A program made the position numbers and the translations under genes. Below, piece after piece: positions 51,330-58,269 of a stretch of 64,000 nt of DNA. How positions within the stretch are numbered: position 1 is the first letter of the stretch; each line of letters starts with the position of its first letter. The notes under the pieces were generated by a model that had not been told where the DNA came from, did no database searches, and worked only from the letters and a program-made list of their open reading frames with translations. Location of the stretch: the NCBI GenBank assembly GCA_025362135.1, contig JANYHZ010000020.1:38013-102012 (forward strand), written 5' to 3'. Origin of the DNA: Betaproteobacteria bacterium. Lineage in GTDB: Bacteria; Pseudomonadota; Gammaproteobacteria; Burkholderiales; Usitatibacteraceae.

Positions 51330-51425
51330 TCAGGCTTTTTTCTTCTGTGTTTCCTGATGAAGCGTCATTTCTGTCGTTTCGATTGCGTACGTCGCGCGGT
51401 GAACATGTCGCACGCATTTGAGTGA

Positions 51426-51704
51426 TCATTTCGACGCGACCAGGAATTTCGGCGTCACTTCAGTGTGACGCGATTCGGTGACAACCATGGTTTCCATCAT
51501 CGTGATTTGTTGTATGCGTGGCGCGGTGATGAACATCGTTTCCAATCTCTGCACTTCCATTTGCTGCACTGGCGTCGGCGATGTTCTGTCAGCGCGCGCG
51601 TCGTTGCTGGTAACGATGCTACCCATGATCGCGATAAAAGTGGCTGTCAAAACTGTTGCGGCTGCCACGTTGTCCTTCAGGTTTGTATTGAATGCGGCTT
51701 TCAT
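51426..51704 (-). CDS. small exported protein with two TonB-box-like motifs, paralogue C
   Basis: 92 residues from ATG 51704, with AAGGAG 8 bp upstream. The N-terminus MKAAFNTNLKDNVAAATVLT parallels MKTAFTSNNKDNIAITTLIA of paralogue A. A hydrophobic segment (ATFIAIMGSIV) precedes SNDARADRTS, and two motifs follow: RLETMFITAPRIQ and MMETMVVTESRHTE. It is longer than A and B by an insert before the motifs and a C-terminal extension (PKFLVASK). It is the most diverged member but keeps the same plan and promoter. It is divergent from the gene at 51973. Confidence 0.68.
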   Translation of the reverse strand: MKAAFNTNLKDNVAAATVLTATFIAIMGSIVTSNDARADRTSPTPVQQMEVQRLETMFITAPRIQQITMMETMVVTESRHTEVTPKFLVASK

Positions 51705-51755
51705 GATGCTTCTCCTTGGTGTTGCGTGGTTAGGTTGGTTGCGTTCGATATCGTC

Positions 51756-51809
51756 ACTGTATTGAGAGGGCACCATGCGCTCAAATGGATTGCGACGAAA
51801 TGAACAAAA
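51756..51809 (-). promoter_or_regulatory. conserved promoter of TonB-box peptide C
   Basis: On the minus strand: TTTTG, 8 bp, GTCGCAATCCATTTGAGC with TTGAGC as -35, 17 bp, then TACAGT (complement of 51756-51761). Outside these blocks the sequence differs from copies A and B, so the conserved blocks are likely functional rather than residual similarity. Confidence 0.65.
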
Positions 51810-51972
51810 TGGCGACCGAACCGGCTTAAACCCGGATGTTTCGGTTGGCTGCGGTTACATTTCGCGAGGCAAGGCGCTGGTTTTATCGCGCGCCACACGA
51901 TTTTCTCTGATGTGCCATGCGCGATTCGCGCTGCTACAATCGACAGCGACGCATTACTTCGAAAGCACGCAA

Positions 51973-52800
51973 ATGGAAACCCCGAACGACCCGAAATTCA
52001 ATCCTTATCAAGCGCCTGCGGTGATAGCGAAACCGGATGACGCGGACAACGGCAGCGGGAGGTACGTGCCAGGTGGCCGCACGGCTGACGCGGGCGAGGG
52101 GCTTGCATGGATTTCGTCAGCGTGGAAGCTGTTTGTTTCCGCACCGATGATGTGGATTGTGATGATCGTGCTCTACGCGGTGTTCTACGTTGTGCTCGCG
52201 TTCTTGCCGGTAATCGGCTCGTTGCTCGGTTACCTGCTGTATGGCGTCATCGGCGCAGGCTGGCTGGCAGCGGCACATGCGGTCGCGAAAGGCGAAAAAC
52301 TTGAAATTGACCACTTGTTCGTCGGTTTCAAAATCAGGACCAGCCCCCTCTTCGTGCTCGGTGCGTATTACGCCGGCGGACTGATTGCGATTCTCGTTTT
52401 AATGGCAACTCTTCTGGCGATCGGCCTCGGCGCGAGCGGCGCAGTAGGTGCCATATTGTCTGGTGACTCATCCCAGTTGGCCTCAATTGCGGGCGCGTCG
52501 ATCATGACGTTCCTGTTTGCAGTCCTGGTCGGTCTGGCGCTGCTGGCACCCCTGCTGATGGCGTTGTGGTTCTCCCCCGCGCTCGTGTATTTTCACAACG
52601 AACCTCCGCTGGAGGCACTCAAAATGAGTTTCATGGCCTGCCTTAGAAATTGGCTACCATTTCTCGTCTACGGCGTTTTGATGTTAATCCTCGTCGTTAT
52701 CGCAGCGATCCCCTTGATGCTCGGCTTTCTTGTGGTGGGGCCGCTGGCGCTTATTTCGGTGTACACCAGCTATAGCGCATTGTTCATTGAGGCTTCATAG
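51973..52800 (+). CDS. BPSS1780-like membrane protein with polar N-terminus
   Basis: 275 residues from ATG 51973. A polar N-terminal stretch (METPNDPKFNPYQAPAVIAK to about residue 45) is followed by six or more membrane helices: MMWIVMIVLYAVFYVVLAFL, VLGAYYAGGLIAILVLMATL, LVGLALLAPLLMALWFSPAL, and PLMLGFLVVGPLALISVYTS. Its general plan matches the gene at 40555-41271, including an ending close to YTSYSALF. Function unknown. The NPYQAP motif is common at the start of such membrane proteins. Confidence 0.75.
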   Translation: METPNDPKFNPYQAPAVIAKPDDADNGSGRYVPGGRTADAGEGLAWISSAWKLFVSAPMMWIVMIVLYAVFYVVLAFLPVIGSLLGYLLYGVIGAGWLAAAHAVAKGEKLEIDHLFVGFKIRTSPLFVLGAYYAGGLIAILVLMATLLAIGLGASGAVGAILSGDSSQLASIAGASIMTFLFAVLVGLALLAPLLMALWFSPALVYFHNEPPLEALKMSFMACLRNWLPFLVYGVLMLILVVIAAIPLMLGFLVVGPLALISVYTSYSALFIEAS

Positions 52801-52847
52801 GATTTTCTGCGCCGCCCGCTGCCGAACGACGACCTCTTTTTTCGGCT

Positions 52848-53339
52848 TTATTGCGCTTCCTTCATCACTGTCTTGAACCATTCGTCCAGCATTCTTTTTT
52901 CGTATCGAAGCGGCTCATTGACGGAATACCGATTCAGATGATCGAGGTAAGACTTGTCGTCAACGCGCACTTCGCCACCTCGCAATACCTTGCCTTGCGA
53001 TTCAATGCGGTAGCGCAACTGGATCGCCGGCCAATCCGCGCGCCCTTTCAGGACGCGAATGTCGTGGCCAAAACGTAACTGTGGTTCAATTCTGCCTGCC
53101 AGATCGATGTCGAGCACCTCGACCTTGAGATCCTGGCCTTGCGGCAATTGGGCACCCAGTTTGTCGAAATGCCTTTGCAGATCCTTCATGACCCGTTCCT
53201 TGTCCGAGGGCGCAAAGGGCATATCCACATACGCTTCAGGCTGGGTAAACGTGACGATGACCGCCGCCTCGGCCGTCATCGCACCCTGTGCCATTACGGC
53301 AGCAGTCGCAACCAGCATGGAATGCAAAAGTTGTTTCAT
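52848..53339 (-). CDS. DUF3016 exported protein
   Basis: 163 residues from ATG 53339; GAGGAG lies 6 bp upstream. The signal peptide ends about GAMTAEA. The mature domain begins VIVTFTQPEAYVDMPFAPSD, continues KDLQRHFDKLGAQLPQGQDL and VEVLDIDLAGRIEPQLRFGH, and ends LRYEKRMLDEWFKTVMKE, the DUF3016 pattern. Its function is unknown. It stands alone, convergent with the membrane protein gene at 51973. Confidence 0.85.
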   Translation of the reverse strand: MKQLLHSMLVATAAVMAQGAMTAEAAVIVTFTQPEAYVDMPFAPSDKERVMKDLQRHFDKLGAQLPQGQDLKVEVLDIDLAGRIEPQLRFGHDIRVLKGRADWPAIQLRYRIESQGKVLRGGEVRVDDKSYLDHLNRYSVNEPLRYEKRMLDEWFKTVMKEAQ

Positions 53340-53462
53340 GGTGACTCCTCTCAACGAATGGACAAACCGGCTAATGATGTTACGCCCCTTCATATGGATT
53401 CACAGCGGACCACAAGGTTCCGCGTCGGCGCGTCGAAAAGGTAGTCGCGAATCTGCGACCGA

Positions 53463-53499
53463 GAATAAAAAGCCCCCTTGACCAAGGGTCAAAAGGGCT
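53463..53499 (-). terminator. terminator for the gene at 53545-53787
   Basis: AGCCCCCTTGACC (53471-53483) and GGTCAAAAGGGCT (53487-53499) pair with small mismatches. On the minus strand the hairpin is followed by TTTTTATTC. It lies 46 bp downstream of the small hypothetical gene. Confidence 0.7.
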
Positions 53500-53544
53500 G
53501 GAATCCACGCCTTGAGGGCGCGGAGGAGGAGACGATTCGGAAGC

Positions 53545-53787
53545 TCAGTGGGAGGTCGCCACTCGGCGTGGGATCTCGTGGGGCTGGCGTGACGCAGACA
53601 AGCGCTTCAACGCAGCGTAACGCGTGGCCATTGTGACTTCAAGCGCAACGCCCAAACGCTGAGCGCTCCACCACGCCTGGACTAGCCCATTGCCAATTGC
53701 TTCGCCTATAACGGCACTCTGCGTCAGTCGCGCATTCCGAATTTGCTTTTCAAATCCGCGGAACGCAACCGTTCTAAGTTCATTCAT
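53545..53787 (-). CDS. small hypothetical protein
   Basis: 80 residues from ATG 53787, with a strong AAGGAG 5 bp upstream. It reads MNELRTVAFRGFEKQIRNAR, LTQSAVIGEAIGNGLVQAWW, SAQRLGVALEVTMATRYAAL and ends in a basic tail HEIPRRVATSH. It is probably helical and soluble, with no signal. A terminator follows. No family recognised; expression is supported by the good start site and terminator. Confidence 0.6.
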   Translation of the reverse strand: MNELRTVAFRGFEKQIRNARLTQSAVIGEAIGNGLVQAWWSAQRLGVALEVTMATRYAALKRLSASRQPHEIPRRVATSH

Positions 53788-53856
53788 CTGTGCTCCTTGA
53801 GGAAAAAATACCAAGCGACGCAGCGCTAAGTGCGCGCAGATTGGCGTGCTGCGAGT

Positions 53857-54021
53857 TCATCGGCCCAGTGAAATCATGAGAACAGCAACAAATAAAACCG
53901 CGCCAATCACTAGCGATGCCGTTTTGAACCCTTCAGCATCAAATCCTTCCTTCCGGCCTGCGCGTCCACTTGCCAATTCGGCATCAAAGTAATCGCGCTC
54001 CACTTGATCGGTCATTTTCAT
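53857..54021 (-). CDS. small single-span membrane protein
   Basis: 54 residues from ATG 54021 (ATG 54015 also possible). A charged N-terminal part (MKMTDQVERDYFDAELASGR, AGRKEGFDAEGFK) is followed by one C-terminal hydrophobic helix, TASLVIGAVLFVAVLMISLG, then a final R. It resembles a tail-anchored inner-membrane peptide. It is divergent from the LysR gene with about 200 bp between. No family recognised. Confidence 0.55.
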   Translation of the reverse strand: MKMTDQVERDYFDAELASGRAGRKEGFDAEGFKTASLVIGAVLFVAVLMISLGR

Positions 54022-54157
54022 TGGACACCTAACTTTCACTTGGTGCAACTCAGCGTTTGCTGCATTGCACAAACGTAAAGATAAGGTCCCGGCATGGAAT
54101 TATCCAATCGTATGTTTGGATGTGTGCCATTGAATTTTCTTATGTCGCCCACAAGTA

Positions 54158-54172
54158 TTTGTTGCATCGCAA
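54158..54172. promoter_or_regulatory. 15-bp palindrome upstream of lysR-type gene
   Basis: TGTTGC-ATC-GCAACA has perfect 6-bp arms. It fits the T-N11-A form of LysR-type operators and lies 47 bp before the start of the LysR gene. It could serve autoregulation or the divergent small gene. Confidence 0.5.
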
Positions 54173-54219
54173 CATTTGGGCATAGAATGAGTTTTAGACA
54201 CCATCACAGATCGGATTCG

Positions 54220-55071
54220 ATGGAGCTTTACCAGTTGCGCAGCTTCGCTGCCATCGTGGAACTTGGGCAGCTCACCCGCGCAGCCGAAAGGCTGCACGTC
54301 AGCCAACCCGCGGTTTCCGCACAGCTCAAGGCGCTGGAAGAAAAACTCGGCCTGGCGCTGTTCGAGCGAATGGCCACCGGCATGGTGCTGACACCGCTTG
54401 GCGCACGCTTGCTAAAGGAGGCGGAAAAGGTATTAGCAGCGGCGCGCGATATGCAGAACGTCGCGCTCTCGTTCAAAGGTGAACTCGCGGGCAAGGCAAG
54501 CATCGGTACGCTGAGCGACCCGAATCTGACCCGGATCGGTGAATTCATGAATGTCGCGCTCGCGCGCCATCCTTTGCTGGAAATGGAGTTGCATCAGGGA
54601 GTGACCGGCACCGCGCTCGATCAGGTTCGCGATGGCTCGCTGGACGCCAGTTTCTATTACGGCGAGCTCCGATATCCAAGCGTCGTTGGGCTGCCGCTCC
54701 GCCGTCTGTTGTTCAGGGTCGTTGCACCAGCCGCGTGGGCGGATCGTCTGCGCCTTTCCGGCTGGGAACAGGTCGCGGCGATGCCGTGGATCATTCCCCC
54801 ACCCATCAGCAGCCACCACCAGCTTGCACACGCACTGCTTCAACAATATGGCGTCTCACCAGGCCGCGTGGTCGAAGCCGATCAAGAAGCGGTCATCGCG
54901 TCGCTCGTGGTGTCCGGCGTCGGCATTGCACTTATGCGCGAAGAGGTTGCTTTTGAGAAAGCCGCGGCAGGTGAGGTCTGCATCTGGAACGACGAAAAAA
55001 TCGAGACCATGCTTTGGTTTGTCACGCCGCGGCACCGTGAAAATGACCCCCGTCATCAGCGCCTTGAATGA
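54220..55071 (+). CDS. LysR-family transcriptional regulator
   Basis: 283 residues from ATG 54220 (MELYQLRSFAAIVELGQLTR). The helix-turn-helix is AAERLHVSQPAVSAQLKALE, followed by KLGLALFERMATGMVLTPLG. The ligand-binding half includes GTLSDPNLTRIGEFMNVALA and GVGIALMREEVAFEKAAAGE. Ligand and targets are unknown. A frame extension to 54094 lies across the palindrome and is not used. The ABC exporter operon is convergent, so it is not an obvious target. Confidence 0.9.
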   Translation: MELYQLRSFAAIVELGQLTRAAERLHVSQPAVSAQLKALEEKLGLALFERMATGMVLTPLGARLLKEAEKVLAAARDMQNVALSFKGELAGKASIGTLSDPNLTRIGEFMNVALARHPLLEMELHQGVTGTALDQVRDGSLDASFYYGELRYPSVVGLPLRRLLFRVVAPAAWADRLRLSGWEQVAAMPWIIPPPISSHHQLAHALLQQYGVSPGRVVEADQEAVIASLVVSGVGIALMREEVAFEKAAAGEVCIWNDEKIETMLWFVTPRHRENDPRHQRLE

Positions 55072-55142
55072 AATACAGCGTGATCTTTGGGCGCAGCCCG
55101 GATGTTCGGATCCAGCTTCGTTCGACTCGGCTTACCGCAGCC

Positions 55143-56336
55143 TCAATCCAGCGTTTCGCGATAGCGCAATAGTGCAATCGTCGCCACGACGAACATAAAC
55201 AGGGCGATCGGCCAAAGATGCGGCCAGATTTCAATGAAGCCGTTGCCTTTGAGCAAAATGCCGCGAATCACCCGCAGAAAATGCGTGACCGGCAGCACCT
55301 CGCCGATCATTTGCGCCCACTCCGGCATGCCACGAAACGGGAACATGAATCCGGAAAGGAGTATTGACGGCAGCAAAAAAAAGAACGACATCTGCATCGC
55401 CTGCAACTGGTTTTTTGCCACGGTTGAAAACGTGAAACCCAATGCCAGGTTGGCGGCAATGAACAGCAGTAGCACCGATGACAGCAGTACCAGGCTACCG
55501 ACCATTGGCACAGCAAACAATAGCCTCGCTGCCAGCAAAATAACGCTCACCTGAATGTAGCCGATGATAATGTACGGCGCGATTTTACCAATCATGACCT
55601 CGATTGGTCGCACCGGCGTGGCCAACAGATTTTCCATCGTGCCGCGCTCGCGCTCGCGGGTGATGGCGAAGGCCGTCATCATCACCATCGTCATCGTGAG
55701 GATCGTGCCGATCAGGCCCGGTACGATGTTGTAGCGGGACAGCCCTTCCGGGTTGTAGCGGCGGTGTATCCGCAGATCGATCGGGTCCGGACGCGCCGCC
55801 AGACTTTGCAGCGGCCCAATGAGGTCTCGTTGCAACGCCAATCGTGGCAGCGCCTGGAGTGCGGCAATGGCGTTGCCGGTAGCAGATGGATCGGTCGCGT
55901 CGGCCTCAATCAAGAGGCTTGGCCGCTCACCGCGTACCAGCTTCCGCGCGAAGTCGACCGGGATGGTCACGACGAACTGTACATCGCCCATTTCCAGCAA
56001 ATGATTTGCCTCAGCTTCGGACTCAGCCACCTTGACGACCGTAAAGTATTTCGTATTCTCCATTGCGCTGATCAGGCTGCGCGAATAGACGCTGTTGTCG
56101 GCGGAGACAACAGCAATCGGCAAATACTTCGGATCCGCATTGATGGCGAAACCGAACATGATCAGTTGCACCACCGGAATGCCAACGATCATGCCGAAGG
56201 TCATGCGGTCGCGCTTCATTTGTATGAATTCCTTGACCATCACGCCGCCAAGGCGTGTCAGAGAAAGGTGACCGCCAAGGCGTTTCAGGGAAAGGTGGCC
56301 AGCCAGGCGTGTGAGGGATCGCGACGGGACGCTCAT
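55143..56336 (-). CDS. ABC-2 type exporter permease (YbhS/YbhR-like)
   Basis: 397 residues. The membrane core begins VMVKEFIQMKRDRMTFGMIV and includes IPVVQLIMFGFAINADPKYL. A periplasmic loop and helices follow (ITRERERGTMENLLATPVRP is the conserved cytoplasmic motif). The first 30 residues are three copies of a 9-residue repeat ahead of the usual start. ATG 56336 overlaps the ATPase stop (ATGA), which supports this start. Together with the ATPase and the HlyD-type protein it forms an exporter of unknown substrate. Confidence 0.88.
   Translation of the reverse strand: MSVPSRSLTRLAGHLSLKRLGGHLSLTRLGGVMVKEFIQMKRDRMTFGMIVGIPVVQLIMFGFAINADPKYLPIAVVSADNSVYSRSLISAMENTKYFTVVKVAESEAEANHLLEMGDVQFVVTIPVDFARKLVRGERPSLLIEADATDPSATGNAIAALQALPRLALQRDLIGPLQSLAARPDPIDLRIHRRYNPEGLSRYNIVPGLIGTILTMTMVMMTAFAITRERERGTMENLLATPVRPIEVMIGKIAPYIIIGYIQVSVILLAARLLFAVPMVGSLVLLSSVLLLFIAANLALGFTFSTVAKNQLQAMQMSFFFLLPSILLSGFMFPFRGMPEWAQMIGEVLPVTHFLRVIRGILLKGNGFIEIWPHLWPIALFMFVVATIALLRYRETLD
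56245..56325 (-). repeat. three 27-bp tandem repeats in permease N-terminus
   Basis: Units start at 56245, 56272 and 56299 (CCGCCAAGGCGTGTCAGAGA and variants). The third unit is more diverged. They encode the peptide repeats LTRLAGHLS, LKRLGGHLS and LTRLGGVMV. The last merges into the normal permease start, so the array extends the protein by two units. Confidence 0.8.
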
Positions 56337-57271
56337 TGAAAATTGTCTTCCGCTTGACCCATCAAATGGATAAACACATCTTCTAGTGCGGTTGCAGCCT
56401 CTTCCAGGTGATAACGCTCGCCAGGGTCAAGCGTGCGCAAGGATTCGGCGAGCTTCTGTGCATCGGGACCGGTGACATGCAAGGTGTTACCGAAAGCAGT
56501 GACCTGCGAGACACCGGGGAGCAGACGTAACTTTTCGGCCAGCACGGCCAGCTCGGGCCCACGGACGATCCAGGTTGCAAGGTGCTGATGCGCGATCACT
56601 TCTTGAATGGTTCCCGTCGTGAGCAATCGCCCATATGCGATATAACCCAAACGTGTGCAGCGTTCCGCCTCGTCCATATAGTGCGTGGTCACCAGGATGG
56701 TGACACCAGCACCGGCCAGACGATGAATTTCGTCCCAGAAATCACGCCGCGCTTTTGGATCGACGCCGGCAGTCGGTTCATCGAGCAGCAGCAGGCGCGG
56801 TCGATGCAGCATGCACGCCGCCAACGAGAGGCGCTGTTTCCAGCCGCCTGAGAGCGAACCGGCGAGCTGGTTTTGGCGACTCGACAGGCCCAATTTTTCG
56901 AGTGCATCCGCAACGTGCGTGACCCGGTCGGGCATGCCATACATGCGCGCGACAAAATCGAGGTTCTCTCGAATCGTGAGGTCCTCCCAGAGCGAAAAAC
57001 GCTGAGTCATGTAACCCACTTCGCGTTTGATCGCAGCCGATTGCTTGAGCACATCAAACCCCATCACAGTGCCGCTCCCGCTGTCGGCTTTCAATAATCC
57101 GCAGATCAGGCGGATGGAAGTGGTTTTTCCGCTGCCGTTGGGTCCAAGAAAGCCGAAGATTTCGCCGCGCTGCACTTTGAGCGAAAAGTCGCGAACGACG
57201 TGCTTGTCGCCATAACTCTTGTTTAACGCAGTGACGTCGATGACGAGTTGGTCCGGCACCACAGGGCTCAA
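56333..57271 (-). CDS. ABC exporter ATPase (YbhF/CcmA-like)
   Basis: 312 residues, a single nucleotide-binding domain. Walker A is FLGPNGSGKTTSIRLICGLL, the Q-loop is in GYMTQRFSLWEDLTIRENLD, the signature is AGSLSGGWKQRLSLAACMLH and Walker B LLLLDEPTAGVDPKARRDFW. The C-terminal domain (about residues 225-312) is typical of drug-export ATPases. It overlaps the HlyD-type gene (4 bp) and the permease (4 bp), so the three are translated together. Confidence 0.93.
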   Translation of the reverse strand: MSPVVPDQLVIDVTALNKSYGDKHVVRDFSLKVQRGEIFGFLGPNGSGKTTSIRLICGLLKADSGSGTVMGFDVLKQSAAIKREVGYMTQRFSLWEDLTIRENLDFVARMYGMPDRVTHVADALEKLGLSSRQNQLAGSLSGGWKQRLSLAACMLHRPRLLLLDEPTAGVDPKARRDFWDEIHRLAGAGVTILVTTHYMDEAERCTRLGYIAYGRLLTTGTIQEVIAHQHLATWIVRGPELAVLAEKLRLLPGVSQVTAFGNTLHVTGPDAQKLAESLRTLDPGERYHLEEAATALEDVFIHLMGQAEDNFQ

Positions 57272-58266
57272 TTGAGCGTAACCGCCACAGGTTGACCAGG
57301 ATGCAACAGGGCCGCCTGCTCGATCGGTGGTTTCGCCTCAACGTAGAACACCAGTTTGGCGTGCGATTCCTTGCTGTAAATAACAGGCGGCGTGAATTCC
57401 GGCTGGTTGGCGACGAAACTGATGGTGGCCTTGATTGACGTGCCGCAACCGGCACACGTCAGCGACACGCCTTGTCCAATTTTAATGCTACCGAGTACGT
57501 TTTCGGGCACAAAAAAACGCACCTTGATTTTGTCAGTCGGGAGCAGAGTCAGGATCGGCTGCCCGGCCGGTACCCACTCACCACGCGAAAAATAGGTGTT
57601 CTCGACGAGCGCTGCAACCGGGGCGACCATGGATTTTTGCGCGACCTTCCAGTCGCTCTGCGCCAGTACCGCCCTGGCAGCTTCAACGTCCCGCGTCGCC
57701 GCCGCAATTTCTTCCTCGCGACCCACGCTGACCGTGGCTGTTCTGGTTTGCGCATCGAGTTCGATAACACGCGCCAAATCGCGTTGAAAAAGCGTGCGGG
57801 CTTCGTCCAGTTTCGCCTGCGAAATGAATCCCTGTTTAAAGAGTTTTTCCTGTTGTGCCAGCTGTGAAGCTGAAAGCTCACGCACGGCCTTTGCCTGTTG
57901 ACCTTGCGCGCGCACGGTATCGACTTCGCTTGCGCGGCGACCGGTTTGCAGATTGGCACGCCTTGCCGTCGCGGCAGCAACGCGCGCCTGCGCCTCCTGG
58001 CGCTGGGCGGCCTCGTTTACTTGTTCAAGCACAAACAGGGGCGCGTTGGCGGCGATGCGCTCCCCGCGCGTAACATGGAGCTGCTCCAGAGTTCCGGCAA
58101 AAGGCGCGGCGATATGCACGGACTCACCCTCCGCGTAACCTTGAAAACTCGTCGCCGGTTTTTCGCTGCAACCAACGAGACTGAAGGCACTTAGCAAGCA
58201 CGCGAAAACGACGGCCATGGGCCGAAAATCAAAATCACACACGGACGTTGCCCACAGAAATATCAT
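57268..58266 (-). CDS. HlyD/YbhG-like periplasmic adaptor lipoprotein
   Basis: 332 residues. A lipobox-like LVGCS occurs at about residue 33, suggesting a lipid anchor. The biotinyl-lipoyl-like half is GESVHIAAPFAGTLEQLHVT, followed by a long coiled coil (about 85-200), then the second lipoyl half and VRFFVPENVLGSIKIGQGVS. It would connect the ABC permease to an outer-membrane channel, not present here. ATG 58218 (MAVVFACLLSAFSLVGC) is an alternative start. Its 5' end lies 3 bp after the stop of the GGDEF/EAL gene. Confidence 0.88.
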   Translation of the reverse strand: MIFLWATSVCDFDFRPMAVVFACLLSAFSLVGCSEKPATSFQGYAEGESVHIAAPFAGTLEQLHVTRGERIAANAPLFVLEQVNEAAQRQEAQARVAAATARRANLQTGRRASEVDTVRAQGQQAKAVRELSASQLAQQEKLFKQGFISQAKLDEARTLFQRDLARVIELDAQTRTATVSVGREEEIAAATRDVEAARAVLAQSDWKVAQKSMVAPVAALVENTYFSRGEWVPAGQPILTLLPTDKIKVRFFVPENVLGSIKIGQGVSLTCAGCGTSIKATISFVANQPEFTPPVIYSKESHAKLVFYVEAKPPIEQAALLHPGQPVAVTLN

Positions 58267-58269
58267 CGA

